A stretch of DNA of 64,000 nt from Caprimulgus europaeus (GCA_907165065.1 OU015527.1:19543686-19607685), one strand, 5' to 3'. Counted from the first letter of the stretch, positions 36,894 to 51,404 are shown. The notes: generated by a model from the letters alone, not told the origin. Made by a program: numbers and translations.

Positions 36894-39800
36894 AGAATAA
36901 TGTTAGTGAATTCACACTACATCTCTTTGGATCTCCTCTCCAGCAGTTTGCTTTTTTCATGCTGATAGACGTGGAGACTCTTTGTCTCTCTCCTCATACT
37001 TTCCCTTCCACCCTGAAGAGAAAGTAGCTTACTAAAATAATATAGCACTCACTTTGAAGTCATGCTGTTACATATCAGTCTACCATTAGTTGTCCCTTGT
37101 ACCAGAATCCTATCTCAGTTGCTGCTTTTGATTGTGATATTAAATGCAGAAAGCCAGCCAAAATTATATTGAATACTAAGGACTAGGGCACAGGCTATGT
37201 TTTGAAACATGAAAACAGATGTTATAGGTTGTGACTGCATTAAAGTTTCTCTCCTTAAACACTTTGAGGACTTGAAATAACTTCAAAAACATTCCGAATT
37301 TCTTTCCAGTATAATTAGCATTCAGATAAACTCACTCTTATCCAGCTAATTACAGAATTCGACTTACTACAGACACCAGTTAGCAATCCTTTTATCACCG
37401 TCTTCTCATCTTGCCATACAAGAGTATATTAATGCAACCTCAGTAAACTAGTTATGCACCTCAGTGTATTTATATGCTTAAATATTTATAAAATGATCAA
37501 ATACTTCTATTTGACTATAGAGAACATATTCTGATTTGTGCTTTATTTTTGACTTCCACAAAGTTTATTAGTTGGAGAAGAACAGCCATAAGAACAGAAA
37601 CTTAGAAAATTAATTATAAAAGCAAATAAAAATTGAATGCTAATAACAGTCTTGAAAGGCTAGGCCACTGCAAATGAATGTTTCCAACCGTCACATTACT
37701 TTAAGTGACAACTAAGACTACAACAGTCACAGTATGTTTTGCTAATTTTTAGCCTTCCTCCCCTATCAAGAGATTAATGCCCCCCCCAAAAAAGAGCCAA
37801 AGCAATATCCTCTATTTTTTTCTTTTCCTTTGCCTCATCACTAGAAAACAACCTCCAAATCCAGGATCTTATTTAAAAATTTACTACTTGTCAAGTTTCT
37901 GTTAGCCAGCTTTTTTTTTTTATTTCAAGTGGAAAGGGAACAAGAGAAGAGAAAAGCTATTCTTAAAAGCATGCATTTTTCTTGCATTGCCCTTAACACT
38001 GGTTTTCTCAGCATTAGCTTCCAGGAACTCACTTTTGTTTTCTCAGCTTTTTTTTGATGACAAGTCATGTTGTGATAAGCCATATCAGGCTGCATCAGTC
38101 ATGCAGCAAATACACTGAAATGCTGAAAAATACTTTTCCCCTCAAAGCCATACTTACAGAAGGAAATAATTTAAAAGAAGTTTCATAGGAAAAAATCATG
38201 CCTGCATGGTCTATGAAAGAAAAAAAAAAAAAAAGGTACAGCATTAATGGCCAATTTAATCCCCACATTACTTCTGATTATTCACTGAAGCTGAGCATAT
38301 TCATTTCTGATGCTTCTCCAAGAAGGAAATTTCAGTCTTCAGGTAAAGAGGAAGAGATGCCTCAAAACAAATCTGCAAAATGCAAAAGCAATAGATTTGA
38401 GCAACAGATCTGTGCATACAGAGATGAGAACCCAGAAGACATACAGTTCTGTATGTGACATACTTTAAGATACCTCTCTTGTTAGCTGATTAAAAGTAAT
38501 ACCCTACTGCTGCCACAAAGCAGAGCTTTCAGAGCTTAGTTAGTAAAAGTCTACTCAAAAAAATCAAGAGTGTAATTAACATACAAGATACTTTTAAACT
38601 TGGAGAGCCTCTTAAAATGATCCTGACAGAAGCTGTTCAACTCCTCTTCCTCCAGGAAGACTCATCACAATCTGTTCGAATTGTTTGCTGGCAAGGCAGA
38701 TAAGCTTCTGAGATCAGTGGCCATAAAACCTGGTGTGTGGAACTACACTATAAGAGGAATTGACAAGATCAATGCAAAAATATGCTAGTTGCCCTAACAT
38801 GTGGCATATCTTTACCTCTGAATAAGGAGCTGAAAAAATGCATCAGATCAGCAAGAAATCAAATGCCATAAATTTACAACAATAGCTTAAAAATAGATTT
38901 TCCAACAGTACATTCAAATATATTTACCCCCAGCTCTTTACATTCTTTAGGTCTTTGCAGCAAAGGCACTACTGCAATGATGACAACTGGAAATCATGAA
39001 AGCCTCAGCATTCACCCACCATGAAAAGGTGCAGGAATGCCTGCAATTTACACTGGGTTTGGAGATTTTAAGAAAACCAGACAAGGAGAAGGCACAAAAC
39101 ATAGTATTGCAGTGGGAGCTTGGAAACTGGGGGAAACTCAGCAGGGTAGCAACACTGAAAGGGAGCTGGTGTGCCTGAAGATGGCATTGCTTTACAAAAA
39201 CGGAGCAGGGCTAGCTTTTAGAGAGGATAAACCACTTATAACCAGTTTCTGTAGTTTATAGTCTTGTGGTGGGTAAATAGTGGGGAAAAAAGAAAGATGC
39301 AGTGATGTCATTCCTCCACTAGGATTTCTGGCTTTACTGGAGTAGGCTTTAATTAATTGGGAGCAGGTGAGACATCAATACCACTTCTAGCATTCAGTTC
39401 TTGCTGTGTTGCAATCACTTGTTCTCAGAGACAGGTCCTCTGCTGAGGGAGTGGGTAGTCACCAGCAACTCGACAGATTATTGCAGCATCCTTTTCCCAG
39501 GCCCTGAGAAAGATAAACTTGCCTCATCTGGAACTATCCAGAATGTTGTTGCAAAGATGACTAATCCAATGGTTCCTCTCTACTGGAACATCTTTTCAAG
39601 CACTGACTGTTTTGTTTTCCCATCCTCCACTGTATGCTCTCACTCAGCCTTGCATCAGGAATGGCAACAGCAGAGTATCCATGATTAACCCACAGCATTA
39701 ATTTTTCAAGTGAGAATTTATGAGCTTTCTCCAATGGCATCCCACAGAGGTAGGGTGGATATTTCTGCAGAAAACCATTATCTTCCTTCTATCTTCTCCT

Positions 39801-40908
39801 ACAAAATATGTGAAAAGCCATAGCTGAACTAAACATATTGATTTAAACTATTTTCTTGTGCTTCCAGTTAATACTCACCCATTGTTTTTTGTCTAATCCC
39901 TAGACCACAAACCACTGAGGATATTTTTCTACAGTCTCTGGTATAACATGGTCCCAATAAAAAAACAAATAATATAAATCATTTTTAATCAGAAAGTACT
40001 TGTGGAAGTAACCTGCGGATTTCTTTCCCTTGGCCACCCAGTTACAGACTGAGTCTATCCCACCTTCCAGCTGGAGGTATTTTGTTCTAAGCAGCAATGT
40101 AAACACTTGCACAAAACCTAGGAAGCCTGGTGGCAGGCCATAGTTGTCCCTGAATTAAAATTAGACAGCTGTGTACAGACACTTTCAGCTGCTCTTTTCG
40201 GTTTTGCTTTTTTCTCCTGAACTGAAGTATTTCACATATAGAACATCAATACTTCAATACTTCAGATCTGCGCTCCCCCCAAGCATCCACCTGCTCACAA
40301 GATAAATACGTTCAATGAATAGAACAGTGTATTTGTTCAGCATAAAAGAGTTTGCTGTTTCTCAAGTGAAACTCATACATAAAGGTTTATAATTGCCATT
40401 TCTCGTATTTTTGAAATTTTTACGTTGTACTTTTGGACTTTGCCTTAGCTGTAGGTTATCCCCACCTCTACTGCCCCAGATACTTGTCTCTTATAATGCT
40501 TATGTTTTGGGTCTTTAAAATCAGTCAATTATCAATTAAATTCACTCTGGGTCACAAAAATAATTTAAAAATCAACTTCCTGGAAACAAGTGTGACATGA
40601 CTAATTTAATACTGCTTCTCTTTACTGTAAGCAGTCAGCTCTTTCCTTATAAAGACTTTGAATATGATACTGTTAAGGATGTTAAGTTTAACAGCTTATT
40701 ACTATCAGAACTGTTAAAATAGTTTTGCACTAATAATCACTGTCTTCCATCTCTGGAGACTAGATTGCCTTTCAGGAAAGTTAGAATAAACTTCATGCCC
40801 TAACAAAGTCTTAAGGTTTATAGAATAAATTACTGTGTTTTAAAAGGAAAATATTTTATAAAGCATGTGCTCAAGTAATTAGTATTTCTTTAAAACTTAG
40901 CTGTCATT

Positions 40909-40929
40909 AAAATAAATAAATAAATAAAT
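40909..40929. repeat. (AAAT)n, about five copies
   Basis: A short tetranucleotide microsatellite, followed by an A-rich CAAA-type tract to 40981. Confidence 0.9.
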
Positions 40930-42683
40930 CTTTTAAAAAAAAACCCCAAACAAACAAACAAAAAAACAAAAAAACCCCAACCAGAAACCTCTAAAGCCAT
41001 TGCAATTCTCTAATCTCAGGCAAGAGCCAAAACAGAGTAAGAATATAACTTAAATCATCCAGGCAGTTAAATGGTCACTAGAGACAAACTTATTCAGCAT
41101 CTAATGAGAAAAAATTAGGAAGTTTAAATCTAAATTAAGGGTCTTTTAAAGAACAGTCCACAAGTAAATACTTCTCTACAAAACCTCTGGTTTTCATCAA
41201 AACCAAACAGCAAAATACAGATTTTGAACCATCAAAGATGACTTCTGACTGTAAAACAATTTCACATTTTAAATTCTTTTCTCCCCAAATTACTTTAAAT
41301 TATAATTTCCTATGCTGGTCTAGTCAGGTTTTATAGACTTAGACTTATGAAACTGTGTCAATTACGGAAATATACCCACTGTCCTTTCTTTGATTTTACC
41401 CATAAGCTTAAAATTCCACGTATGGCAAACTCTAGCATTTTACCACTGTAAAAAATCATTCATGCTAGGAGCTATAAGCTGTTTCATATCTTCAAGAATT
41501 AACTGCCTTTGAACGCAGCTTCAAATAAATGGCAAACTTGTTTCTGAAACAGTGAGAACTACAGTACAGAATTGCACATCCAGTGTTTCTTACCACAGAA
41601 GAGAATTCAACTTTCCAAACACCTGTCACAAAATCCTTTGTGTACTAATGGCAAATCAATACCTGAAGACTTAAATAAGAAAATGTATCTAGCAAATTTC
41701 CTGGTGTACTCCTGCTCCCCACACACACTGCAGAAGCGGCAGAACAATGGCATCAGCAGATCTGGTAACACACAGGAGGATGGCTCTCACATTTAACAAG
41801 GTCAATGAATTGAGAGCCTGGAACTGAAGGGAGTGCCTTGGACTACATCCAGCTGTGGACAGAGATCACACAGTCAGGATTTTCTTCTGATGAATGAACT
41901 TCTACTTCTATCAGCATTCTGCAATACTCCATTAATGAATTATGAGTTATGAGAAAAGACAGCTGCTGAGGACAATCCCATTATCTCTCCCGGTGCTAGC
42001 CACTTAACCCAACAGACAGATGCTAAGGGGAGTTCTGGATTAAGTTGTTAAAAGATGCAGAGTGACTTATAAGGAGTATCATTCCTTGTCCTCAATGTTA
42101 CTTGGACTTCTCACTTCTACCTGTTTTGACAGGTGTTGGCTGTTTCCTGCTCCTTATTTCATGTCTACCGAGACTTGGAAAAAGCCACTTTTTAGATTTA
42201 ATCATGTTCCCAACAGTCTTGCTCAGGTTATTGACATCATGTGTTTGAACAGTCTGTAGTAGTTTCTACTACTAGGCGATGCAGCAATCAGTCAACTTAA
42301 TTACACACAAAGCTGAGTGTAATTTCACATAGATGATGTTTCTGCCATCCTCCATCTATTCCAACTGCTAAGAGCATTCTCCTTTCCCTAGGAGCCTCTT
42401 CTCCCAGTGCTGCTTCTGCTCCTTCTCATCTACCCATTTGTCTCTGCCTGTATAAACTACTAACTTAAAAAATTAATAAAATACTTCAATAAAAGCTATT
42501 AAAATATCAACATTTTGGAAAAGATTTCAGAAAGTGCAATAAACCTTGTAACTTGCAGTTTTATTTATTTAAGTTTCAGGAGAACAATAAGACTTTTCAT
42601 CATTATTAGAACCACAAGGAGTTGTAGTTTTAAACCCCTTGAAATGTGTGAGTGAATGCCATATGAGGCATTGTAAGCAAGGT

Positions 42684-42719
42684 TTGTGATACTGACTTTT
42701 CCATCGGTCAGTATCACAA
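42684..42719. repeat. perfect 13-bp inverted repeat with 10-base loop
   Basis: TTGTGATACTGAC (42684-42696) is followed after TTTTCCATCG by its exact reverse complement GTCAGTATCACAA (42707-42719). The stem would fold as DNA or RNA on either strand. The stem is shorter than a typical pre-miRNA (about 22-30 pairs), and it does not extend beyond 13 pairs apart from one possible wobble. No T-run follows that would suggest a polymerase III unit. Function unknown. Confidence 0.9.
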
Positions 42720-45700
42720 GGACAGAGGAAAGAGACAGACTGGAAGGGAAAGGTGATCTGGGGAGGGGGAGGAGTGATTTTTTTTTTTTTTTTTTAATTA
42801 CAAGCATAAAGAAAGGGAGAAAGAAGCAGTGGGGAGCAATTAATGCAAATCATCTGAATGGCTCTAGAGAAGAGAATAAGCATACACTACATTATAATCA
42901 CATTATCCTCATACATACACAAACACTAAAAAGCTATCTTTAATGAGTCTCTAAGCAAACATTGCTTCAACCAGGTTTAGCAATTGCTAATGTTTAAATT
43001 ATTTTTTAAATTAAAACAGGTTTCTTACTCTGTAATCATCATTTCATACCATGATGTAATTTATAACTTTAGGTGTATAGGTTAAAATTATTACATATAA
43101 CACAACATTAAGAACAAAATTCTTATGAATAGTACTTCAAATAGAAACATTTGCACCCCCTTTTTTTTTTTTTTGGCTAGTGGTTGGATAATTATTCTGG
43201 TAAACACTTCAAGAAAAAAACTACAAAAAAGTTTTGTCCAAATTGTGGTAATCTTTCAAACAGGATCAGGCTTATCCAATGGGTATTTTAGAGCCAAATG
43301 CAAGACAAGAGTGAATGTAGGACCCACACACACCTGAGTGAACTCAGCATCAGTCTCTACAGAGGTCATGGTTTGGGCACATTGTCGCTACCTGCCCATA
43401 GCCCACCAAAACACCCTTATTTTTACTTTAACCTATTATCTTAAGGACATTCTGATAAGCTAACAGAATTTGACCAACACAAACCCTCATTCTCTTTTAA
43501 ATCCTTTATTCTTACTCTTCAAGGAATTTCCTATTGCTAAAGACCTGATATTTTACCCCGTACCCCATGGGGAAAACTGAAACCACAGTGAGGTTTGCAG
43601 CCAAAAACATTAATGTTCAGCCTAACTCAGTACAACAGAGAACACACGGCATATTGGTTTATGAAGTATTACAAAAGATGAGTGTTACATTAAAATTCCA
43701 ATGAACTGTAACAAACCCTTGACAGAAGAGGGTATGTAAAATGATGCCAATACCGATTCAGTCCAACTGCAATGACACACTCATTGTTTAACATGATTTA
43801 AAGTTTATGACCTTACATGGATCTTGTCTTTTGGAGACTGTTCATACAGAAATTTCTTCTTTTTATTTTGAGCAAACTAGGAACACATAATGACAGAATG
43901 CGCCACAGAAAGGGTAAATTCTGGAAACCTTTAGGAAAAGACACTGGCCAATTTAAAGCATTAAATCCTAGCACTCCTATATATTTATTCAGCACAGCTG
44001 TGAGGCTTCATTTCAAAAGCTCCGAGTGGACAGTCCCTACAGATCTGTCTCTTATATAATGCACTGTGTAGAAACATAGTGCATTTGAACAAGACAAAGC
44101 GATGTGTTAATGTGTTATTTGTATAAACTCTTCAGTGAGACAGTAGGTTCTAAATGGTATCATTTAAAAGGCAGACAGGAATGGTATAAAGCTACAGAAT
44201 ACAATCTTGCATGTGCTGTAATGCTACCATTTATGTGGAAGGCAGATCTGATGAATGCTGTAAGAGCAAACTTTCAAGCTCCTGGATGGAAAAAAAAATT
44301 GCAATAATTATCCATAAAAGCTTAGTGGAAAATTTTCTTCCATTGGTTCTATTAAAAAGTAATTAGCACCTGTGCAACTGCCAAAAACTGGCAATTAACA
44401 TTGCTACATAGGAGAACACTGGCACTTAATCTGGTTAGTGTTCTCAAGGAATCCTCTAATGCACTAATGCTATCTGTCTATCCATCTATCCTAGGTACTT
44501 ACGTGGCCCCTATTACCATATTATATAGGCATTTTACAATCTTCAGTGCAGTCATTTTTACAACACCCTGGTGAGGTCTGGGAGGTATAGTCAAACCAAG
44601 TGCACAGATGTGGAGCTGAATTTAGGCTATAATGTTACACAGCATTTCATTTTCAAAATCCTTGGTCAGGGGTAATTTCCGAGTGCACTATATTTGTAAT
44701 AAAACCTCCAACTAGGTCAACCAATGAAAAATAATTAACTTCAGGGTTTCATTTCAAATATAAAATCAATTTCAGATGTCAAAATGGTTTTCAAAAAGAA
44801 TTTACTGTGGTCCAAATTTAAAGCCTGAACCAGGACTTATTTTGGATGTTTGCTGCAACAATAATCCCCAGTTTCTGCTGAATTTAAAACTTGTTCTCAT
44901 TCAGCTATTGCAAATGCAAAGGTGGTCTTTCTAGCATCTGAACAGATGCACATTCAATGGAAGGACAACAACAGCTAAACAAGAAAGTTGACAAATAGGC
45001 CGTGAACATGTCAGACCTTCGATAATGTTGCAATGACCATCTAGAGATGAGACTTGAGATGTGAAAGAAAGCACATAAAAAAAAAAAAACCCTAACAGGT
45101 AAGACAGAGACTGCACTTGCACATGGGTGTAAAAACACATAAGCTACATAAAAATTAACAAAACACCAATATCAACTTTTTTCAGTTTCAACTACTGACT
45201 TAGCCATAACTTAGGTACATGTAACCTAGCGATTTGTCACCTCTAAATATAACAAAACAACAAAAAATTCCCCTTTCCTGTTTCTCCAAGTTGGGATGAG
45301 CCTTTCAACATATTTGAAATTAAATACATCACCAACTTCAGGTTTATGCTGCAAGACAATTCAGGAATAGAAACCCCATTTTGGAGCAGCTAAACAGTGT
45401 CTTCACTAATGGTGTATTATGCCGGAAGCTGTATTGCTTTTATAATAAGAAATAACATGCTGACAATATCCAGTGAAAGAAATAAGGGAACATTAGAGAC
45501 AGAAAGAGTATTGTAAAAGATTCATATCTTCATTTTCAGCATCCTTTTACTACATAAAAAGTACACTACAAGAAAGTTAAATGTGCCATGGAAAAAAAGT
45601 AGAGTGTATTACATAGTTCACCTATGGGAAGTATTTCCTTTTTGTTATATGCTTAGGTTTTTTATGGATTTCAATTTACAACCTTAAAAAGCATTCCTTG

Positions 45701-46508
45701 ATGGCTTTGCTTAATTACAATTCCAGTGCAAAAAATTAACCAGTATGTTTTCACAGTACTTGTCATAATGAAGAGTAAGCAAATTCCATTCTCTTTAAAA
45801 AAAAAATCTTCTGAAAGTGATCAGGTTCATCAATAACTAAGGAACAAAAGATTCTCTTTGAGTGTCATAGTATCTTTAAAGTCGATTATTGATCAAGCTA
45901 ACATAGTAAAAAGAGTGCACATATCTTCAAGAGCATGACTAATTTTTTAATGAAAAACATTTAGACTATCTTTGAGTAATGAGATAAAACATGATTGAAA
46001 TTTAAACCAGGAGATTTATATAAATTTACACTGACGAAGAGAAAATAATATCTCATATCAGTAGTACAAAATGCTGATTTAATAACACTATGCAATTCGG
46101 ATCATTTAAAGTCAATGTTTACCGTTACTTTAATCAATTATAAGTAAAAATATTTCCACAGACTGATTAGACCCCACAGATTCTGAAATACCTTTTAAAT
46201 TGCTAGCTGCTTATACCTGACACCTTTGTGATCAGTGAGCATTACATGAGCACTAGAAGATTATTCAGCAAAATGTTCTGCAAAAGAGATTCTGAGAACA
46301 CGGAATAATGAAAATATAGGGCTGCAATCTCTTCCCAGAAACATAGCAGCCTTTTGATGGCATTTTCTCCTTTAAGGCATACAGATTTTGACGGCACTTC
46401 AGCTGAAAACAGTTAACAGATAGACACACTATTACACTTCTCCATAATTCAATTAGTTAATTTCAGCTAGCTGGTGATTTGTTTTGCATAAAACATCACA
46501 GAACTTAC

Positions 46509-46645
46509 CATTTTTAGTGGCCACATTTCAGTCAAGGATTTGTTTTTAGATGTTGGTTCCGATATATATGATTCAGTTTTCCTAGACCACTTAAATTTAA
46601 GTAAACTTTGCATCTCTTTAGTGTTCTTTCTATCAAAGTTTGAAG
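46509..46645 (-). CDS. weak candidate internal exon, unknown gene
   Basis: On the minus strand a pyrimidine-rich tract ending TTTTTAAG is followed by 137 bases and then ATG|GTAAGT, a near-consensus donor. In one frame it gives two bases plus 45 codons (phase 1 start, phase 0 end) reading S-N-F-D-R-K-N-T-K-E-M-Q at the start and L-T-E-M-W-P-L-K-M at the end: basic, serine/lysine-rich, with no domain I recognise. A second frame is also open for 37 codons, so length alone is not evidence. No neighbouring exon was found. It may be a real exon of a long-intron gene or chance. Confidence 0.2.
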
Positions 46646-49357
46646 CTTAAAAATTAGAGGAAAAATTAGAGTCACTGGGTCAAAATTGCCCCTACAGTTT
46701 CAGCTGGAGGCCCTAGCACGTATGGTCCAGACTTGGATTGAACAGTACTTTCAACTTAAGTCCCAGCTGGCTGAATGGAAAGGTCAAAGCTTGCCTGTGA
46801 CTAGATAAATTTCATTTGGTAAAAGACCTCTGGACTACTGTGTCGGAAGGTATGAAAACAACAAAGACTTAAAAAAAAAAAACAACCCAGGAGGGGAGAT
46901 GATCCAGTTTCAAAAACACTGTGATGATGAGTTTCAAAAATACTCTGATTCTACCCCTGACTCTGCCACACAGCTTGGTGATATCATAGGTAACCACTGC
47001 CATCAAAATTTTATCTACCTTGCAGATGTGCATTCATATCTGATTTGCCAAAGATAAACCTATTACAGCTGAAATCAGTGGAGCTATAAAGTGTTTAATA
47101 CACTGAAAAATAAGGTTGCGACTGTTTCACATTTGGTTCCCTCCAGTCCTGCATCTGTGAACGGAAGATAATATCCTCTCACCTCATAAATGTATTATAA
47201 AAATAAATTAATTAAACATTTATGAGACTTTCCAGGACCATAGTGATGCTTATCACAGAAAAGTCCAACAAGAAACTAATTCTCCATTGAGAAAAGCTCT
47301 GAACATCATGCTATTATGTACAAGACATGGGCTACCACACAAAATAATTATAATAACATAGTATTACACAGCTAATTACATAGCAAGCATGAAACACTGT
47401 AAAATACTCTAGGTAAGGCAGAGTCTCACATAAAACAGTTACGAGAATGCAACTGTAAACTGCATCAAAGCCAACAAATAAGTCATTTTAGGAATGCACA
47501 TCCTAAGTTTATGTTGCAACTCCTACTTTAAAAGCAAACCAAAACAGGGGAAAAGATCAACTCTATAATGTGGCACTATACTTATAGTTGAGTCATGTAG
47601 ACCATTGCAAGACCTTTGGTACACAAAGAAACAAGATAATTCACAGCCATGATATGAAGGACATGACGGAGTGATGGACCTTTTACTAGAGGGTCTCACA
47701 CATTTACAGATGAAGGTGGGAGTTCAAGATCCTGAGAGCCTTTACATTCAACATTCTGAAGAAAAGGGAACTCAGTACACGGAATCTGCTCAGAACTCTC
47801 AAACTTGATATCTTCTTCTCAGAGCCTTCAAACATGCACATATCTGGTCACAGCCTTATCATCATATCAGTTTTTCACTGACGGTCATTTCCTCATCCCC
47901 CTCTGCCAACCTTTCCTTACACAAAGGGAAAATGTACATGTAGTTTATGTGCATCACAGCATCCTCACCCCGGTTTACCCTCAACCTGCTGTTCAGCCTC
48001 CTCCTTTCATTACAGGTACGCATTCCTCCCCTAAGTTAGCACAGCAGAGCACAATGGTTTACTTAAGGGAGGACAGGGGAGGCAGGGGGGGAATCCTCCT
48101 AAAGAAAGGAAGGAGAGGAAAAAGCTTTCAAGAATGAAGATGGCAAGCATGATCAAAACCCTTAAGTTTTCCAACACTTATTTTTCTGAAGTGGATCAAC
48201 CACTTAGTCTAAAATAAAGATTAAAAAAAAAAATGATACCAGCATGATGCAGAACTCAGCACTGAAAATTTCTATCTAAAAATATTTAGCCTTAACAAAA
48301 AAAAGTTACAAACAACCAAATATGGTATTTTATAATGGGAAGCACTGGGCAATCTAGCATTGTGTTACACTATCTGTGACATTATGTTTGTCTGCAAAGC
48401 AAAACAAAGCGCAATTAAATTAAAAAAAAAAACAAAACAAAACAAAGCATACAAGTAAACTCCTCAGAATGGTATTTTTGCCCTTGAAAATGTACCCAGC
48501 CATTTTGGACAGTGCTCCTTTGACAGTAATATACACTGTGCTATAGCAAATTAGTCCTTCAGATGTTTTACTTCACTAATAGAGTAGGTTTGTAACAACA
48601 TGCAAAGACAAATGCTTAATGTCACTCCCCCACAACAGAACACCACATAAATTGCTATCTTCAGCTGATGTTACTCTTGCTTTTAATTGGGTATCTTGAC
48701 ACAACATTTTTCAGAGCCTGAAAAACCTTTACCAGAAATCTGATAGGAGAGGGAAGGGGGAAAAATCTGCTACAGAGGACACTCCAGCTCCAACAGGGTG
48801 TTACTCTTTGGCCACGGTTTCTCAACAGACGAAACCTAACCCTGAAGGAAGACAGGAAACACTGAAAAAGTTCAGTCCCCTGCTGAGATAATTAAGGGAT
48901 TCCCACAAGACAAAGCAGGCCAGGACACTTAACAGTAGGTAATTAGAAGCAGCACTTTGTCTCAGAACAGGGACAGAACTTAAGTGATGTAAAAAGACTT
49001 TGTTTCCTGTAAGAGGTAATAACAGAGGAGAAGAGGAAAAGATATTTTGAAATATATTTTTGGAAAATAATCATGGTTTGAGCAAACAGGCAGCGACAAG
49101 GCAGAACCACAACATATGCTTTCTTAATCAAGCACAACACAAAAATACTACCATGTTTTAACATCCAATGAACAAAATATTAGCAACAAAAATCCCAAAA
49201 GAAACAGAAACATGCCTAAGTCTTATAAATAACAATAGGAGACTACCACTGTGGAAAAGTCCCAGTGGACACATTCCTTCATGAAAGTAAGACCTGCAAT
49301 TTAAGGTGACTAAGAGGAAGCTTTTACAGGAGATGGAAAAAAATATAAAAAAAAAAA

Positions 49358-49389
49358 AATAGCAAGGATAAAGAATAGCAAGGATAAAT
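49358..49389. repeat. 16-bp tandem duplication
   Basis: AATAGCAAGGATAAAG is followed directly by AATAGCAAGGATAAAT. It lies after an A run, consistent with replication slippage. Confidence 0.9.
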
Positions 49390-50663
49390 TTCAGTGCAAA
49401 TCCCTCCTGAAGTTGTATTCTTGATATTGCAGATTTCCTGACAGACTGCACATACATTACTCAATTTCCTTTATTTTGTGTCTTGCCTTCTTCAGCTTGT
49501 CTCTTTGAATTCTCAACTTCTGTCATTTAAGTTATTGTAACAATAATTTAATAACTCTACAGTGGTGTAACCATTGTTTCATAAAACTGTTTGGTAACTA
49601 TCCAACCAACTAATGCAGAATATACTTCATTGTCCAGTAAACTACTCATTCACTGGCGTTCGTACTCCCCATATCCTCCTAACTCAAGCATGTCCAGTAA
49701 CACCCGCAACATTGCTATCATTAATGGTAATACACAAGTACTCCTGCGAGTGAAACCAGAACATCCTTTTCAAATAGTTATTGTTTCAGTAAGAGATTAT
49801 ACCATTTCAGACCTGTAGAAAGGGCAATCTTAGAAATAACCTTGCATAAAATGACAGTAGATTAATACAGTTTAAAATTTAAAAAACAAAACAAAACAAC
49901 AAACACAAACAGAAACAGATCTTGAATTTAAAAAGATAGATGTTGACAGAATACAAGGGACTGATTAACAAGGTTAACTGAGAAGTTCATGAATCTGGAT
50001 ACAGAGGAGTGCAATTTATTCAAGTACATAAACAGTCAGAAGTAGCATAGCCTTCACTTCCAGAACTGATTTGTTGAGAAACTACCTCAAAGAGCATGCA
50101 AAATAAACAATCCACCAAGACTTCATGAAAATAAATACTGTAAAGGAAAATATATTCTTAAAGAGATTATTAATCTGAATTAGACTTTGTAACTGATATT
50201 AAGGAATGAAAGGTTCTTCAGATTTGCTGAAGAAAAGTAAGAAATATGGTTGCCAGTATACTTTAAGGACAGGTGACCCTCAATTTTTAATTTATATGAG
50301 CTTTCAGTATTCCTATACTGAATATCAGTTGTGCCTCCTATCCAGCAGCAAGATGGGCAGTGGAAATTAAACTCCAAGCATCAGAGACAGAAATTAATGC
50401 CTAAAACCAAAACTCACTGACGTGAGCAGAGTGGGATGAGCTCAGCTGTGCTGCTCTAGAAATGCTGACACAGTTATCTCCAGAGCCAGTAGCAAGACTT
50501 TTTAATCTTGACAGTCAAACAAAATACCAGGTGATGGAGAAAAAATATTATATTACACTGACATTAAAATGAAAATTGTTATCTTTGGAAATGCCCATGA
50601 GAAAGAAATAAAGACAGCAAATAAAATTGGCTAAAGTACGATAATCAAATTACATAAAAATGG

Positions 50664-50985
50664 CCATACTGGATAAGCAAAAACTTCTATTTAGCCTATC
50701 AGCTTTTTCTCCAACAGTGATCAAAAATAGATGCTGAGCACCACAATGAGTAGTCTCCTGAAGCACTGTCCCAGGCTAAAATCACCTGAGACATGTGCTT
50801 TATTCTATACATGTATTCAGCTTCTAGGCTCTTCTGTGCATTTAAAGAGCTTCCTCTCATTAATTTTGTCCACTGTCATCTTCAATGCATGAAAACTTGT
50901 ATTCTCCATAATGTTTAGTGGCAAGATGTTCCACAGTTTAAGTACATAGTTTTTGAAAAGCCATCTCCAGGTAGATTACTGATTA
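50664..50985 (+). mobile_element. ancient interspersed repeat fragment, family uncertain
   Basis: The text 'GGCCATACTGGATAAGCA ... CTCCAACAGTG ... GATGCTGAG' followed by 'TTTTGTCCACTGTCATCTTC ... TCCATAATGTTTAGTGGCAA' resembles an old sauropsid repeat that I associate with decayed LINE 3' ends (motif 'cca tac tgg at...aac agt g', 'gttccacag'). All copies known to me are very diverged. I cannot name the family with certainty. Confidence 0.35.
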
Positions 50986-51404
50986 CAGTTAAGTAGTTTT
51001 CTAGATATGCAAAAAGCAGTAGATTTGAGTCATGAGGAAACAGAAATGAAATTCCTTAACTAGACTTTGGCTGATGTCATACAGTATTTTTATTAATTAC
51101 CCTATCACAAATGTTGTAAATGCTATGAGAAAATGTGCTGATCCAGTAGAGCTAGGAGACAACACACTGGAGATTTAAGTAAATCTCACAGAGGCTTAAA
51201 AGTGGAATAAAATTCCTATTATGCAATATGCAAGATCATAACCATAAGGACAGACTGAATAGCTTTGTGCTATAGACTGGATGTTCACTAATTCACAAAT
51301 CTGTGTGGAAAAGACCCTCTGCACACAAGGTGATCACTACATGGATGTCAGATGCCAATCTGACACCAAAATGGAAATGTAATTTCAGGATGTAGCAAGA
51401 GACA

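Larger units (their letters stand above)
36894..50663. other. AT-rich unique sequence, no firmly supported gene
   Basis: The longest repeat-poor stretch of the window. It contains simple tracts (15 A at 38220-38234; AAAT units at 40909-40929; CAAA-type A-rich at 40935-40981; 18 T at 42778-42795; 48421-48448; 49880-49916), a perfect hairpin at 42684-42719, a 16-bp duplication at 49358-49389 and one weak exon candidate on the minus strand at 46509-46645. No other exon could be supported. Confidence 0.5.

Noticed and set aside
38198..38458. 86-codon plus-strand frame that looks protein-like and holds a CAG|GTAAAG donor-like word
   Set aside because: The sequence before it is a poly(A) run with no pyrimidine tract or acceptor, and I see no homology.
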